Source of the DNA: Ochrobactrum vermis
GTDB lineage: Bacteria > Pseudomonadota > Alphaproteobacteria > Rhizobiales > Rhizobiaceae
Direction of reading: 5' to 3'
DNA: 64,000 nt
Assembly: GCF_002975205.1 (NCBI RefSeq)
Contig: NZ_PCOC01000001.1
Coordinates: 1,364,001-1,428,000 of the forward strand
The notes under the pieces are model-generated. The model searched no databases. It was not told where the DNA came from and saw nothing but the letters and a program-made list of their open reading frames with translations. The translations under genes were made by a program, and so were the position numbers. Shown piece after piece: positions 17,758 through 27,107 of this stretch. The first letter of the stretch is position 1. Each line of letters opens with the position of its first letter.

Positions 17758-18795
17758 TCAATCCATGCTGTCTTGAACGGACTCGGATTCGCCATTGGCG
17801 ACAACTTCGACTTCCTCGTTCTTGCCGGATGAAACCTTGAAATCCCGCTGATAGATGCGGTCCTTGTTCTTCGCGACGGCGACATAATCGCCTTCGATAA
17901 GGACCATCGACGAATAAGCGCCAGCACTTTCGCGTACCACGTCGCCAGAAGCGTTGAGGATAGACCACGACGTATCGGCAAGCGCTTCGCCGCCACGCTC
18001 ACGCACAAGTTTCAACGTCACTTCTGCGGCGCGGTGCTGGACGGTCGCCTCGGTCAGCTTTCCAGCTTCCACGCGAATGTCGGCACGAATGATGGCATTG
18101 GCTGAACCGTAGTTGGAAACAACATGATAGGTGCCGCTGTTGAGGCGGATGATCGTGTTCGGCTTGACGTCGGGCACAATCAGCGAACGGTCATTATTGT
18201 CCTCATCGGCATAGATCGAAAACCGCAGCAGATCGTCATTGATCTTGCCGTCATCCGGCAGAATCGCACTGAGTTTCATTCCACCGGCATCAAGCATCAT
18301 CACTTCATGACGAGTTGCATTGCCGACTGTAATCCGCTTGGTCGCGCCAGCGCGCCCGTAAGCAACATGCACCAGATAACTACCTTCCGGCAGATTGAAA
18401 ACAGCACTGCCGCCTTGTGCGCTTGCGATGAGTGGCAACTGACCGTCCGGCCCGACATCGGGCGAGAATACGCGCCATACAAGACCTGTCGGGATGTCAC
18501 CGCCACTGTCACTCAGTCGCGCCTTGAGATCGAGTTCACGCGTCTGAATGAGCGGATTGTTCTCCGGGCTGGATGGGGAGGCGTATGTGTTCAGTGTCGG
18601 AAGATCGAGCGGCGGCTGTGGCAGGTCCGGCAGGCCGGTCGTGGTGGTTTGCAACTGCGGAATATTTATCTCAGGATCAAGGCCCTGAGCCACTGATGGC
18701 ATCGCACTTGCTGCGAGCAAAATCGCTGAAAAAAGCGATCCGCCTAGCAAGATAATTTTTCTCTTTGGGTAAAACAGGTTCAAGCGATCCGACAT
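17758..18795 (-). CDS. Exported protein of unknown function
   Basis: A 345-residue protein starting at the ATG at 18795 (MSDRLNLFYPKRKIILLGG); the frame extends 14 codons upstream only through a TTG. A basic segment and a hydrophobic stretch at about 11-33 form a signal peptide or anchor (cleavage near SVAQG). After a Pro-rich linker (about 40-70), the rest consists of beta-rich repeats such as GLVWRVFSPDVGPDG, LPEGSYLVHVAYGRAGATKRITV and SGTYHVVSNYGSANA. These look like carboxypeptidase-regulatory or Ig-like folds. No enzyme motif is seen. It is divergent from the nitroreductase gene and is likely part of the conserved chromosome. Confidence 0.75.
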   Translation of the reverse strand: MSDRLNLFYPKRKIILLGGSLFSAILLAASAMPSVAQGLDPEINIPQLQTTTTGLPDLPQPPLDLPTLNTYASPSSPENNPLIQTRELDLKARLSDSGGDIPTGLVWRVFSPDVGPDGQLPLIASAQGGSAVFNLPEGSYLVHVAYGRAGATKRITVGNATRHEVMMLDAGGMKLSAILPDDGKINDDLLRFSIYADEDNNDRSLIVPDVKPNTIIRLNSGTYHVVSNYGSANAIIRADIRVEAGKLTEATVQHRAAEVTLKLVRERGGEALADTSWSILNASGDVVRESAGAYSSMVLIEGDYVAVAKNKDRIYQRDFKVSSGKNEEVEVVANGESESVQDSMD

Positions 18796-18984
18796 GCTGT
18801 ATTTTTGATCCCATGCGGGTGGCGAATTCAAGGCCAAATCGTTTCCAGCACCAGCATTTTTCCAACTTCTGTCGATTAATCGATTCCAGAATTTTGACTT
18901 TACAGTTTGGATGCGACGGGCGAGAAGAAGCAGCTTCCGAAAAAGTGGAGCAAGATAAGCAGTATTTTAATAACGAGGTTATCC

Positions 18985-19572
18985 GTGGCCCATCCGGTGT
19001 TCGATTTTCTGGCACAGCGCAGTTCTACCCCGATTTCAGCTATTTCCGAGCCAGCTCCTGAAGGCGAGGAACTTGCAGCCCTGCTGAAAGTTGCAGCACG
19101 TGTGCCTGACCATGGACGCCTGACACCCTGGCGCTTCATCCTTTATCGCGGCGACGCGCGCCTCAAAGTCGGAGAGTATCTGGCCCGGCGTGCTGAAGAA
19201 ATCGAAGGCCCTATGCCTGAAGGGCGCAAGGAAAAAGAACAGACTCGCTTTTCGCGCGCGCCGCTGGTCATCGGCGTTGTGTCATCGCCGGTCGCACATG
19301 AACGCATCCCGGAATGGGAACAATTTCTTTCCGCCGGAGCCGTAGCGATGAACCTGTGCACGGCGGCCAATGCGCTTGGATATGCCAGCAACTGGATTAC
19401 CAACTGGTATTCGGACGATGCGACGGCCCGTGCCTTGCTGGGGCTGGCGCCCAATGAGCGCGTAGCCGGGTTTGTCCATATCGGAACGGCTGAAAACAGG
19501 ATGCCCGAGCGTCCGAGAGCCGATATGGATAAGATCGTCACCGAATATACCGGCCCATGGGTGCAAGCTTAG
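18985..19572 (+). CDS. Nitroreductase-family flavoprotein
   Basis: A 195-residue FMN-dependent oxidoreductase of the nitroreductase fold, resembling YdjA. The GTG at 18985 has GAGG six bases upstream (18975-18978) and starts the usual VFDFLAQRSSTP segment; the upstream extension to 18907 is not protein-like. Family signs are the early RSS motif, RVPDHGRLTPWRFILY at about 45-60 (FMN contact), and SAGAVAMNLCTAANALGYASNWIT at about 120-143. The next gene, 40 bases downstream, is a flavin reductase-like protein and the two are likely co-transcribed. The physiological substrate is unknown. Confidence 0.87.
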   Translation: MAHPVFDFLAQRSSTPISAISEPAPEGEELAALLKVAARVPDHGRLTPWRFILYRGDARLKVGEYLARRAEEIEGPMPEGRKEKEQTRFSRAPLVIGVVSSPVAHERIPEWEQFLSAGAVAMNLCTAANALGYASNWITNWYSDDATARALLGLAPNERVAGFVHIGTAENRMPERPRADMDKIVTEYTGPWVQA

Positions 19573-19612
19573 ACCTGACTTCAAAAACGCTTGCTAATTT
19601 ACGGATAGATAT

Positions 19613-20224
19613 ATGTTTTACGAGCCAAGAGAAGGGCATCCGCTGCCCCATAATCCGTTCAAGGCAATCGTTGCCCCTCGGCCTATCGGCTGGATCGGAA
19701 CGCGATCGAAAGACGGCGCCGTCAATCTCGCGCCCTATTCCTTCTTCAACGCTGTCTGTGACACGCCGCCTATGGTCATGTTTTCATCAAGCGGTGCAAA
19801 GGATAGCGTTTCATTCATCGAAGAAACCGGCGAGTTCACGGCAAATCTGGTAAGTGACCATTTGAAAACGCAGATGAATGCATCATCTGTCAACGCGCCT
19901 CGCGGGATCAGCGAGTTCGAATATGCCGGGCTCACCAAGGCACCAAGCAGGCTCATTGCTGCTCCGCGCGTCAAGGAAGCCTATGCTGCTCTTGAATGTG
20001 TCGCGGTTGAAATCAAGCGACTGCGGGACAAAGAAAGTAGGCTGACCGACAATTATATGGTGATCGGTGAGGTTGTCGGTGTTCATATCGACGAGCAGGT
20101 GCTGACCGACGGTCTCATCGACATCTCGAAAGCCAGGCCTGTGAGCAGACTTGGCTATATGGATTTTGGTACAACGGAAAGCGTCTATCAGATGTTCCGG
20201 CCGAAATGGGAAGATGAGAAATAA
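19613..20224 (+). CDS. Flavin reductase-like domain protein
   Basis: A 203-residue FMN-binding split-barrel protein. The N-terminal part (LPHNPFKAIVAPRPIGWIGT, then GAVNLAPYSFFNAVCDTPPMVMFSS) is the flavin-binding signature of the flavin_reduct family. The later block FTANLVSDHLKTQMNASS also fits. Such proteins reduce FMN with NAD(P)H for monooxygenases, or carry FMN for unknown reactions; the exact role is not shown. It follows the nitroreductase gene by 40 bases and ends just before a palindromic repeat that acts as terminator. Confidence 0.87.
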   Translation: MFYEPREGHPLPHNPFKAIVAPRPIGWIGTRSKDGAVNLAPYSFFNAVCDTPPMVMFSSSGAKDSVSFIEETGEFTANLVSDHLKTQMNASSVNAPRGISEFEYAGLTKAPSRLIAAPRVKEAYAALECVAVEIKRLRDKESRLTDNYMVIGEVVGVHIDEQVLTDGLIDISKARPVSRLGYMDFGTTESVYQMFRPKWEDEK

Positions 20225-20235
20225 GCGCTGACAAA

Positions 20236-20333
20236 GCATTTCCAGCAAAAGTGTGAAACGGTTTTGCGTTTGGAAATGCGGAAAACAAACAGTTCGAGCG
20301 GTTCTGACTATTCTATCAAAACGGGAACCGCTC
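20236..20333. repeat. Palindromic intergenic repeat of the Brucella/Ochrobactrum type, with terminator hairpin
   Basis: Two inverted pairs lie in tandem: GCATTTCC (20236-20243) with GGAAATGC (20272-20279), and GAGCGGTTC (20296-20304) with GAACCGCTC (20325-20333). I recall this composition as a common intergenic repeat in Brucellaceae genomes; that recognition is from memory. It sits between convergent genes, so the second stem may terminate transcription from both sides. Confidence 0.6.
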
Positions 20334-20337
20334 TAAC

Positions 20338-21162
20338 TCACAGCCCTTTTTTCTTGGCTTGACCCCAGATTGCTTCCATCTCATCGAGGGTCGCGGCATC
20401 CAGATCGCTTCCGGTTTCACCGAGCGTCTTTTCGATGAAATGAAAACGCCGCTTGAACTTCTCATTGGCGGCGACGAGCGCGGTTTCCGCATCGATTTCG
20501 AGATGGCGGCCCAGATTGACCATGGCAAACAGCAGGTCGCCATATTCTTCCTCGATATTCGCAGGTTCCTGCGCCGCCATTGCTTCTTTCAGCTCTGCGG
20601 TTTCCTCGGCAATCTTGTCGAGGATTGGTGCTGCCTCAGACCAGTCAAAGCCGACTTTCGCAGCTTTCTGTTGAAGCTTCAGGGCACGAAGCAGGGCAGG
20701 GAAGGCTTGCGGAATATCATCCAGAAAACCACTCTTGTCAGCCGCTTCAAGCCCGAGTTTTGCCCGTCGTTCGGCTCGCTCGGCCTTTTCTTCGGCCTTG
20801 ATGCGGTTCCATGAACCCTTGGCCATGCCAGCGCTTTTTGCTTCAGCATCGCCAAAGACGTGCGGATGACGTCGTATCATCTTGTGGGTGATGGCTTCGA
20901 CAACGTCACCGAATGCAAAGCTGCCCTGTTCTTCAGCCATGCGCGAGTGAAACACCACCTGCAACAAAAGATCGCCAAGCTCTTCGCGCAGATCGTCCAT
21001 ATCGTTGCGCTCGATTGCGTCGAGGACTTCATATGTTTCCTCAAGCGTATAGGGCATGATGGATTGGAAGCTTTGTTCCACATCCCATGGACAGCCGGTT
21101 TCAGGATCGCGGAGCGCTGCCATGATTTCCAGCAAGTGATCGATATTGCGGGATGGTTTCAT
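20338..21162 (-). CDS. mazG: Nucleoside triphosphate pyrophosphohydrolase MazG
   Basis: A 274-residue MazG with two all-alpha NTP-PPase domains. The first (about 25-110) carries EETYEVLDAIERND then REELGDLLLQVVFHS; the second (about 170-260) carries AEETAELKEAM then EEEYGDLLFAMVNLGRHL. These are the paired acidic metal-binding ExxE / ExxD motifs. The enzyme hydrolyses NTPs to NMP and pyrophosphate, a housekeeping clean-up role that also lowers ppGpp in E. coli. The start has GGAG upstream. It is divergent from galE across 143 bases. Confidence 0.93.
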   Translation of the reverse strand: MKPSRNIDHLLEIMAALRDPETGCPWDVEQSFQSIMPYTLEETYEVLDAIERNDMDDLREELGDLLLQVVFHSRMAEEQGSFAFGDVVEAITHKMIRRHPHVFGDAEAKSAGMAKGSWNRIKAEEKAERAERRAKLGLEAADKSGFLDDIPQAFPALLRALKLQQKAAKVGFDWSEAAPILDKIAEETAELKEAMAAQEPANIEEEYGDLLFAMVNLGRHLEIDAETALVAANEKFKRRFHFIEKTLGETGSDLDAATLDEMEAIWGQAKKKGL

Positions 21163-21305
21163 CTTCGCTCCATCAAACTTGGCTAATCCGTGGCTGTCAA
21201 TTCGAGAGAATCGCGCCGGATGGCTTGAAGTCTGTTACTGATTTTGCATAGTCAGCCGGGGATCGCACATCGGGGCGGTATGTTCAACAAGCGGATACAT
21301 AAACG

Positions 21306-22313
21306 ATGACAATTCTTGTGACTGGCGGCGCGGGCTATATCGGCTCGCACACCTGTGTTCAGCTCATCGAGGCAGGCCACGACGTGGTTGTGGTCGACAA
21401 TTTTGACAATAGCCACCCGGAAGCCCTGCATCGCATCGAACAGATTACAGGGCGCGCGCCACGCCGCGAATCCGGAGATATCCGCGATCGCGCCTTTCTG
21501 GAACAAGTGATCAGGCGTCATAAATGCACTGCCGTCATTCACTTTGCCGGTCTGAAAGCCGTTGGGGAATCGAGCGAAAAGCCGATGCTTTATTATGATT
21601 GCAACGTAGTGGGCACGCTGCGGCTGTTGCAAGCCATGGAAGCAACCGGAGTCAAGACACTGGTTTTCAGCTCATCCGCCACGGTTTACGGCGATCCGCA
21701 AAAATTGCCAATCACCGAGGACCAGCCACTGTCGGCAACGAACCCCTATGGTCGAACGAAGCTCGTCATCGAAGACATGCTTCGCGACCTCTACAATGGC
21801 GACAATAGCTGGAAGATCGCTATCCTGCGTTATTTCAACCCGGTTGGCGCACATGAGAGCGGCCTTATCGGCGAAGATCCAAAGGGTATTCCGAACAATC
21901 TGATGCCGATCATCGCTCAGGTCGCCACTGGCCGTCGCGAAAAACTGAATGTCTGGGGCAATGACTATCCGACACCCGATGGCACCGGCGTTCGCGACTA
22001 TATCCATGTAGTGGATCTGGCCGCAGGCCATCTGAAGGCACTCAAGAAGCTTGATGAGCCGCAATGCTTCTCGGTCAATCTCGGCACGGGGCAGGGCTAT
22101 AGCGTTCTCGATGTCGTCAAGGCTTTCGAACATGTTTCGAACCGTGAGATCAAATACGAGATTGCGCCGCGCCGTCCGGGTGACGTGGCCGAGTGCTATG
22201 CCGACCCTACTTTTGCCCAGAATTTCCTTGGCTGGTCGGCAGAGAAGAACCTGCGCGAGATGTGCCAGGATATATGGCACTGGCAATCGAAGAACCCCAA
22301 CGGCTATGAATGA
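21306..22313 (+). CDS. galE: UDP-glucose 4-epimerase GalE
   Basis: A 335-residue short-chain dehydrogenase of the extended type that interconverts UDP-glucose and UDP-galactose with bound NAD. The Rossmann motif GGAGYIGSH is at about 7-15, the catalytic serine is S124 in SSSATVYG, and Y148xxxK152 is in NPYGRTK. The downstream blocks RYFNPVGAHESGLIGEDP and GTGVRDYIHVVDLA are typical of GalE. Length is normal. UDP-galactose feeds surface polysaccharide synthesis. The symporter gene follows closely; their functional link is not evident. Confidence 0.95.
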   Translation: MTILVTGGAGYIGSHTCVQLIEAGHDVVVVDNFDNSHPEALHRIEQITGRAPRRESGDIRDRAFLEQVIRRHKCTAVIHFAGLKAVGESSEKPMLYYDCNVVGTLRLLQAMEATGVKTLVFSSSATVYGDPQKLPITEDQPLSATNPYGRTKLVIEDMLRDLYNGDNSWKIAILRYFNPVGAHESGLIGEDPKGIPNNLMPIIAQVATGRREKLNVWGNDYPTPDGTGVRDYIHVVDLAAGHLKALKKLDEPQCFSVNLGTGQGYSVLDVVKAFEHVSNREIKYEIAPRRPGDVAECYADPTFAQNFLGWSAEKNLREMCQDIWHWQSKNPNGYE

Positions 22314-22385
22314 GCCGAACCGGGCGAAATAGCCTTATGAATGAAGCGGGCGTCGCATTCCGCGATGCCTGCAAGATTGGACGAT

Positions 22386-23375
22386 ATGATGCGTTTCCTG
22401 CCTGACAAATTCACCAGCATGCTGATCGTGACCATTCTGATTGCGTCCGTGCTTCCCGTGCACGGTGACTTTGCAGACTGGTTTGCATTGGCGACGAAAT
22501 TTGCTGTCGGGCTGCTGTTCTTCCTTCACGGAGCACGGCTCTCGCGCGAGGCCGTGGTTGCAGGCATAACGCACTGGAGACTGCATCTGGCGGTACTCTC
22601 TTCGACATTCATCCTTTTCCCGATTCTTGGCCTGATGGCAGGCTGGACAGTTCCAGGCTTGTCGCAGTCAGCCTTCTATACCGGTATCCTCTTTCTCTGT
22701 GTCCTGCCTTCTACGGTTCAGTCGTCCATCGCCTTTACCTCGATAGCTGGAGGCAATGTTTCGGCGGCAATCGTATCGGCTTCCGCATCGAATATTTTCG
22801 GCATGTTCCTCACTCCGCTGCTGGTCGGCCTGTTGTTCGCGGTAAAAGGCGGCGGCGGGATATCGATCGATGCGCTGGAATCCATCCTGCTGCAATTGCT
22901 TGCTCCATTCGTGCTCGGGCAGATCCTGCAGCCATTGATCGGCAACTTCATGAGACGCCACAGCAAAGCGCTTGGCTTTGTTGACCGGGGCTCGATCCTG
23001 ATGGTTGTTTATCTGGCTTTCAGTGAAGCGGTGGTCGAAGGCCTTTGGCGCACCGTTTCGTGGGAGGATCTCGGCATGATGGTCGGCGTCAATATCATTT
23101 TGCTCGTCGCTGTGCTGCTCGCCACATGGTACGGCAGCAAATGGCTCGGCTTCAACCGTCCTGATCGCATAACCATCATGTTCTGCGGATCAAAGAAGAG
23201 CCTTGCCAGCGGTGCGCCGATGGCAAGCGCAATTTTCGCCGGCGCGAATGTGGGCAGCATCGTTTTGCCATTGATGCTCTTTCACCAGATCCAGCTTATG
23301 GCCTGTGCAGTGATTGCACGAAAACTTGCGGATCATAAGGGCCATGAAGACCGCATTACCGCTGCTGCGGAGTAA
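22386..23375 (+). CDS. Bile acid:sodium symporter-family membrane transporter
   Basis: An inner-membrane protein of about 330 residues with some nine or ten hydrophobic segments, of the SBF-like family (BASS). Characteristic blocks are KFAVGLLFFLHGARLSREA, FLCVLPSTVQSSIAFTSIAGG (the conserved crossover region) and CGSKKSLASGAPMAS near the end. I start it at 22386 (MMRFLPDKF), the usual N-terminus; ATG 22341 would add 15 residues and has no better ribosome site. Substrates of such bacterial proteins include organic anions; none can be named here. It is 72 bases after galE. Confidence 0.87.
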   Translation: MMRFLPDKFTSMLIVTILIASVLPVHGDFADWFALATKFAVGLLFFLHGARLSREAVVAGITHWRLHLAVLSSTFILFPILGLMAGWTVPGLSQSAFYTGILFLCVLPSTVQSSIAFTSIAGGNVSAAIVSASASNIFGMFLTPLLVGLLFAVKGGGGISIDALESILLQLLAPFVLGQILQPLIGNFMRRHSKALGFVDRGSILMVVYLAFSEAVVEGLWRTVSWEDLGMMVGVNIILLVAVLLATWYGSKWLGFNRPDRITIMFCGSKKSLASGAPMASAIFAGANVGSIVLPLMLFHQIQLMACAVIARKLADHKGHEDRITAAAE

Positions 23376-23398
23376 GGCGCTCGACAAAAGCGAGTGCT

Positions 23399-24199
23399 CT
23401 ATTTTTCGGGAAACAGGAACGTCGTTACGAAGCGGGCGCCCCATTTGGGTCCGTCCGATGGTGCTTCAGCATAATATCGCGCGGACGCACCGATGCTGAC
23501 CCGTTGTTCGCCAAACTTGAAGACCTTCGATATGCCCGCATTGATCGGCACGGTCCATTGCTCGGAAGTCCAGTCAAAGGATGATTCCGACGATAGATTC
23601 AGCGCTGTCGTGTCGGGAAACGTATAAGTGAGAAACGGCTGGATAAAGCTCTGGCTCACAGCTTCACGGTCGCTGCGCCCGGCATAGGACCATATATGAT
23701 TGGCCAACGCGCCATAGGTCCAGCCGCCATGCTGTTTAAGAATGACACCTGTCGGGCCAGCACCCCATTTGCCAGTGCCAAGCTCGCTGCTGGTGGCGGT
23801 TGGCCAAAGGAATACCGGACCGACACCCCAGGTTATGCCGCCCACAGACTGGACAGGTGAAAAGAAGAAGCTCTGCTCGGTGTCACTCAAGCCAAAACGA
23901 TTGTCAAAACCGGCTGCGGGAGCCTGCTGATAAACGACTGGAACAATTGTGCGGACAATGAGATTCCAGTCTTCGTTCAGCGAAAACGGAATAACAGGCT
24001 GAATGTTGAGTGTGTATCGGTAGGAGTCATTGGGACCAAAGCAACAGTCGTAATTGCTCTGGAAAGGGACACTGATAAGACTGGAGATGGGATTGGCGAG
24101 TTTCTTGGCAATTTCCTGGTCTGCGTCAGCTCGCGCATGAGTAATACCAGATATGACAGCCATTGAAAGGATGACCGATTTCAAAACAGAACGACGCAC
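23399..24199 (-). CDS. Outer-membrane beta-barrel protein, relative of the cluster barrel at 8384-9172
   Basis: A 266-residue exported protein with a signal peptide at about 1-24 (cleavage near HARAD) and barrel-like strands to an aromatic C-terminus (GARFVTTFLFPEK). The segment WGVGPVFLWPTATSSELGTGKWGAGPTG closely matches GAGPMLVLPTASDDVLGAGKWQAG of the cluster protein, so the two are paralogues. Families like this are usually labelled transporter or neuromedin-U-like. GAGG precedes the ATG. It converges with the symporter gene and has an AT-rich upstream region. Function unknown. Confidence 0.82.
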   Translation of the reverse strand: MRRSVLKSVILSMAVISGITHARADADQEIAKKLANPISSLISVPFQSNYDCCFGPNDSYRYTLNIQPVIPFSLNEDWNLIVRTIVPVVYQQAPAAGFDNRFGLSDTEQSFFFSPVQSVGGITWGVGPVFLWPTATSSELGTGKWGAGPTGVILKQHGGWTYGALANHIWSYAGRSDREAVSQSFIQPFLTYTFPDTTALNLSSESSFDWTSEQWTVPINAGISKVFKFGEQRVSIGASARYYAEAPSDGPKWGARFVTTFLFPEK

Positions 24200-24529
24200 A
24201 TAAGCCTCATCATTATTTTAAAATACAACAATATAAGAAAACGGATAACAATCATACGTTATCATTACGACTGTAATTTTCCATTTAATACTTCAATTAT
24301 TCACAGGTATGGAATGTTATATTCAACATCTCTTTAATAGATAAGGAAAATAAACGTGCCACTTGGCGCTTGATAGAACATCGGGATCAGCGTAGGAGAG
24401 CGGGCAGGGGCTCCGCTCCCGTGATTGCGGGTTTCTGGTCCTCATGTCGAAATATGTTCTAACGAGATTTGCGCAGTTGTTGCGCTGTCTTTCACATTCA
24501 TCTGTGCGAGACAGGAAAGGCAGAAATCA
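24200..24529. other. AT-rich intergenic region without a gene
   Basis: A 330-bp gap between divergent genes. The first 160 bases are AT-rich and probably hold the promoter of the leftward barrel gene. A small dyad GATAAC (24244-24249) / GTTATC (24258-24263) lies there. The rest leads into the methyltransferase gene. A frame reads back to 24425 in phase with that gene but has no protein-like features. I see no RNA gene. Confidence 0.5.
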
Positions 24530-25360
24530 ATGGCTGAGGACGAAAAGCAGGCTTTTGATCAGGAAGCGCTTGCAGAAGCCTATAACCGGGCACTTGCGCT
24601 GGAAAAGGCCGGTGATTTCGATGCCGCTGCCAAGGCCTATGAAGACGTGCTGCGGATCGATCCTGAGGATCACGGCGGCGCTGCTGTGCGGCTTGCCAGC
24701 ATGGGACGCGGCGCTGTTCCGCTCAAGGCACCGGATGCCTACGTGTCAACGCTTTTCGATCAACATGCCGAAATGTTCGATACGATCCTTGTCGATCAGC
24801 TCGGTTACGACGTTCCGTTGCAGTTGCGCGAAATGCTCCTTGAGATGAATGGAGAGTTTTTCGCAGAACGCATGCTTGATCTGGGTTGCGGTACAGGGCT
24901 ATCCGCCGATGCACTCGATGATATGGCTGAACACAAGACCGGCGTCGATATTTCCGAGAACATGATAGAGGTCGCTTACGAAAAAGGCGATTATCATGCG
25001 CTGTTCGTCGGCGAAGCTGTACGTTTCCTCGAAACCACCGACGAACCGGATTGGGATCTGATTATCGCCACGGACGTTCTGCCTTATATGGGCGAACTCG
25101 ACAAATTTTTCGCCGGCGTTGCCGCACATCTGGCGTCGGGCGGACATTTCGGCTTTTCCAGTGAGACGCTCGATGATGCGAGACTTGCCGGTCGTGTATT
25201 CATGGTCGGCGACTATCAGCGTTTTGCCCACGCACAATCCTATGTGCGCGCAATGCTCGACAATCACGGAATGGACTGTGTGCGGTGCAACGATATTGTC
25301 GTGCGCAGCGAACAAGGATCACCGGTTCCAGGACATCTCTATGTCGCTCGGCGCAGATGA
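24530..25360 (+). CDS. TPR-containing SAM-dependent methyltransferase
   Basis: A 276-residue protein. The ATG at 24530 has AGGAAAGG upstream and begins MAEDEKQAFDQEAL. A tetratricopeptide unit covers about 11-45 (LAEAYNRALALEKAGDFDAAAKAYEDVLRID in outline), likely for protein contact. The methyltransferase domain follows, with motif I LDLGCGTGLSAD near 120, GVDISENMIEVAYEKG, and the motif around IIATDVLPYMGEL. Proteins with this build are annotated as putative tetrapeptide or biotin-type methyltransferases in related genomes; the substrate is not known. It ends 138 bases before an insertion sequence. Confidence 0.85.
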   Translation: MAEDEKQAFDQEALAEAYNRALALEKAGDFDAAAKAYEDVLRIDPEDHGGAAVRLASMGRGAVPLKAPDAYVSTLFDQHAEMFDTILVDQLGYDVPLQLREMLLEMNGEFFAERMLDLGCGTGLSADALDDMAEHKTGVDISENMIEVAYEKGDYHALFVGEAVRFLETTDEPDWDLIIATDVLPYMGELDKFFAGVAAHLASGGHFGFSSETLDDARLAGRVFMVGDYQRFAHAQSYVRAMLDNHGMDCVRCNDIVVRSEQGSPVPGHLYVARRR

Positions 25361-25625
25361 CAATCCGGGTTCCAATCGAGCCCAAAGAAGCGCGGTTCTC
25401 GACGACAGTTTGACAGCTATCGCGATGTTCTCCAGTCACGCTCACATCAATTAGTTCCATAATCTATCTTATGCAATCGATGTATGTAGGGGCTATTTAG
25501 TAATGCGACAGTTGGGCCAGTTAGAGATGCGACGTGTCGCCTCTTGAGGTGCTGGTCAATGTCAACGTTGGAGGCAAGGATGACGATCTTCAGTCTGGTT
25601 GAGACCATGAGCGGTTGGAGTCGTC

Positions 25626-27047
25626 ATGCCCTGTTTGATCACCATGTCGCAGAAAGAATTGCATCGCCTCGAAGTCGTCCAGAAGATCCGTGATCTACGC
25701 CTGAGCGTTGTCCAGGCGGCTGAGCTGCTTGGCCTCAGTCGAAGTCAGGTTCACAGGCTGCTGCAAGCCTATGACCGGGATGGTCCAGCTGGCCTCGTTT
25801 CCAAGAAGCGATCGCGTCCGAGCAACCGGCGTCACAGCGAGGATTTCCGTAATATGGCGCTGGACCTGATCCGCGAACGCTATCTGGATTTCGGTCCGAC
25901 GCTGGCGCGCGAGAAGCTGATCGAACTGCACCGGATCTCTGTTGCCAAGGAGACGCTGCGGCAATGGATGACCGAGGCCGGCATCTGGATCTCGCGCCGG
26001 GAACGCAAGAAACGGGTTTTCCAGCCACGCGGCCGGCGCGACTGCTTTGTCGAACTGGTGCAGATCGACGGCTCGCATCACTGGTGGTTCGAGAACCGCG
26101 GCCCCAAATGCGCCCTGCTCGTCTACATCGATGACGCCACCGGCAAGCTCTTGCATCTTCGCTTTGCCGGATCGGAAAATACGTTCGACTATCTGCATGC
26201 GACGAAGGCTTATCTGCAGCAATGGGGCAAGCCGCTGGCTTTCTACAGCGACAAGCATGGCGTTTTCCGCTCGCTCCATGCGTCGAAGAAAGACCGGGCG
26301 AGCGGTCTGACGCAGTTCGGCCGGGCGCTTTACGAGCTCAACATCGACATCATCTGTGCCAATACCCCACAGGCCAAAGGCCGTGTGGAACGTGCCAACC
26401 AGACGCTGCAGGATCGGCTGGTCAAGGAGATGCGGCTGCGCGGCATCGACACGATCGAGGCCGCCAATGCCTATGCCACTGAGTTCATTATGGATTTCAA
26501 CACTCGCTTCGGCAAGCAACCACGCAATCCGAAGGACATGCACCGGCCACTGGCCGAGCATGAGAACCTTGATGGCGCCATGTGCCGCAAGGAAGTCCGC
26601 ACCCTTTCGCAGTCATTGACGCTGCGCTACGACAAGGTGCTGTTCATTCTCGACCCGACCGAGATTTCCAGGCCATTGGCGGGCCAGAAGGTGATCGTCT
26701 GCGATTATCCGGACGGCCGGCTCGAGATCATGCACAAGAGCTTTTCCCTGCCCTACAGAACCTTCGACACGTTGCGCTCGGTGCATCGTGCGGAGGTTGT
26801 CGATAACAAGCGGCTGGACGACATGCTGTCAATTGTCGCCGAGATGCAAGCTGGACGCGAAGAGAAACGGAGCGGCCCGCGCCGAACAGGTCAGACAAAC
26901 CATATGTTTGGCATACGCGATGGCAGCGTCGGTAATGGTTATCAGAAACGTGGGCGCAAGCCGGGACGCAGGACCGATTTCATGAACGATCCGGAGGTCA
27001 TTGCCAGACGTGAGAAGGCGCTGGCGCGAATAGAAGCTGGGAAATGA
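25626..27047 (+). CDS. ISNCY-family transposase with integrase core
   Basis: A 473-residue DDE transposase. A helix-turn-helix region at about 24-65 (LSVVQAAELLGLSRSQVHRL) precedes an rve-type core with D148 (VQIDGSHHWW), D209 (FYSDKHGVFRSLH) and E255 (KGRVERANQTLQDRL). The C-terminus is basic (RGRKPGRRTDF). This architecture fits the ISNCY group. The ATG at 25626 has GGAG upstream; a second ATG six codons later is possible. No frameshift is visible, so the element may be active. Confidence 0.9.
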   Translation: MPCLITMSQKELHRLEVVQKIRDLRLSVVQAAELLGLSRSQVHRLLQAYDRDGPAGLVSKKRSRPSNRRHSEDFRNMALDLIRERYLDFGPTLAREKLIELHRISVAKETLRQWMTEAGIWISRRERKKRVFQPRGRRDCFVELVQIDGSHHWWFENRGPKCALLVYIDDATGKLLHLRFAGSENTFDYLHATKAYLQQWGKPLAFYSDKHGVFRSLHASKKDRASGLTQFGRALYELNIDIICANTPQAKGRVERANQTLQDRLVKEMRLRGIDTIEAANAYATEFIMDFNTRFGKQPRNPKDMHRPLAEHENLDGAMCRKEVRTLSQSLTLRYDKVLFILDPTEISRPLAGQKVIVCDYPDGRLEIMHKSFSLPYRTFDTLRSVHRAEVVDNKRLDDMLSIVAEMQAGREEKRSGPRRTGQTNHMFGIRDGSVGNGYQKRGRKPGRRTDFMNDPEVIARREKALARIEAGK

Positions 27048-27107
27048 GGTTGACCAACGCGGGCATTATATGCTGGAGAGCCCGAACATTTTTCGTATAC
27101 TCACTCC

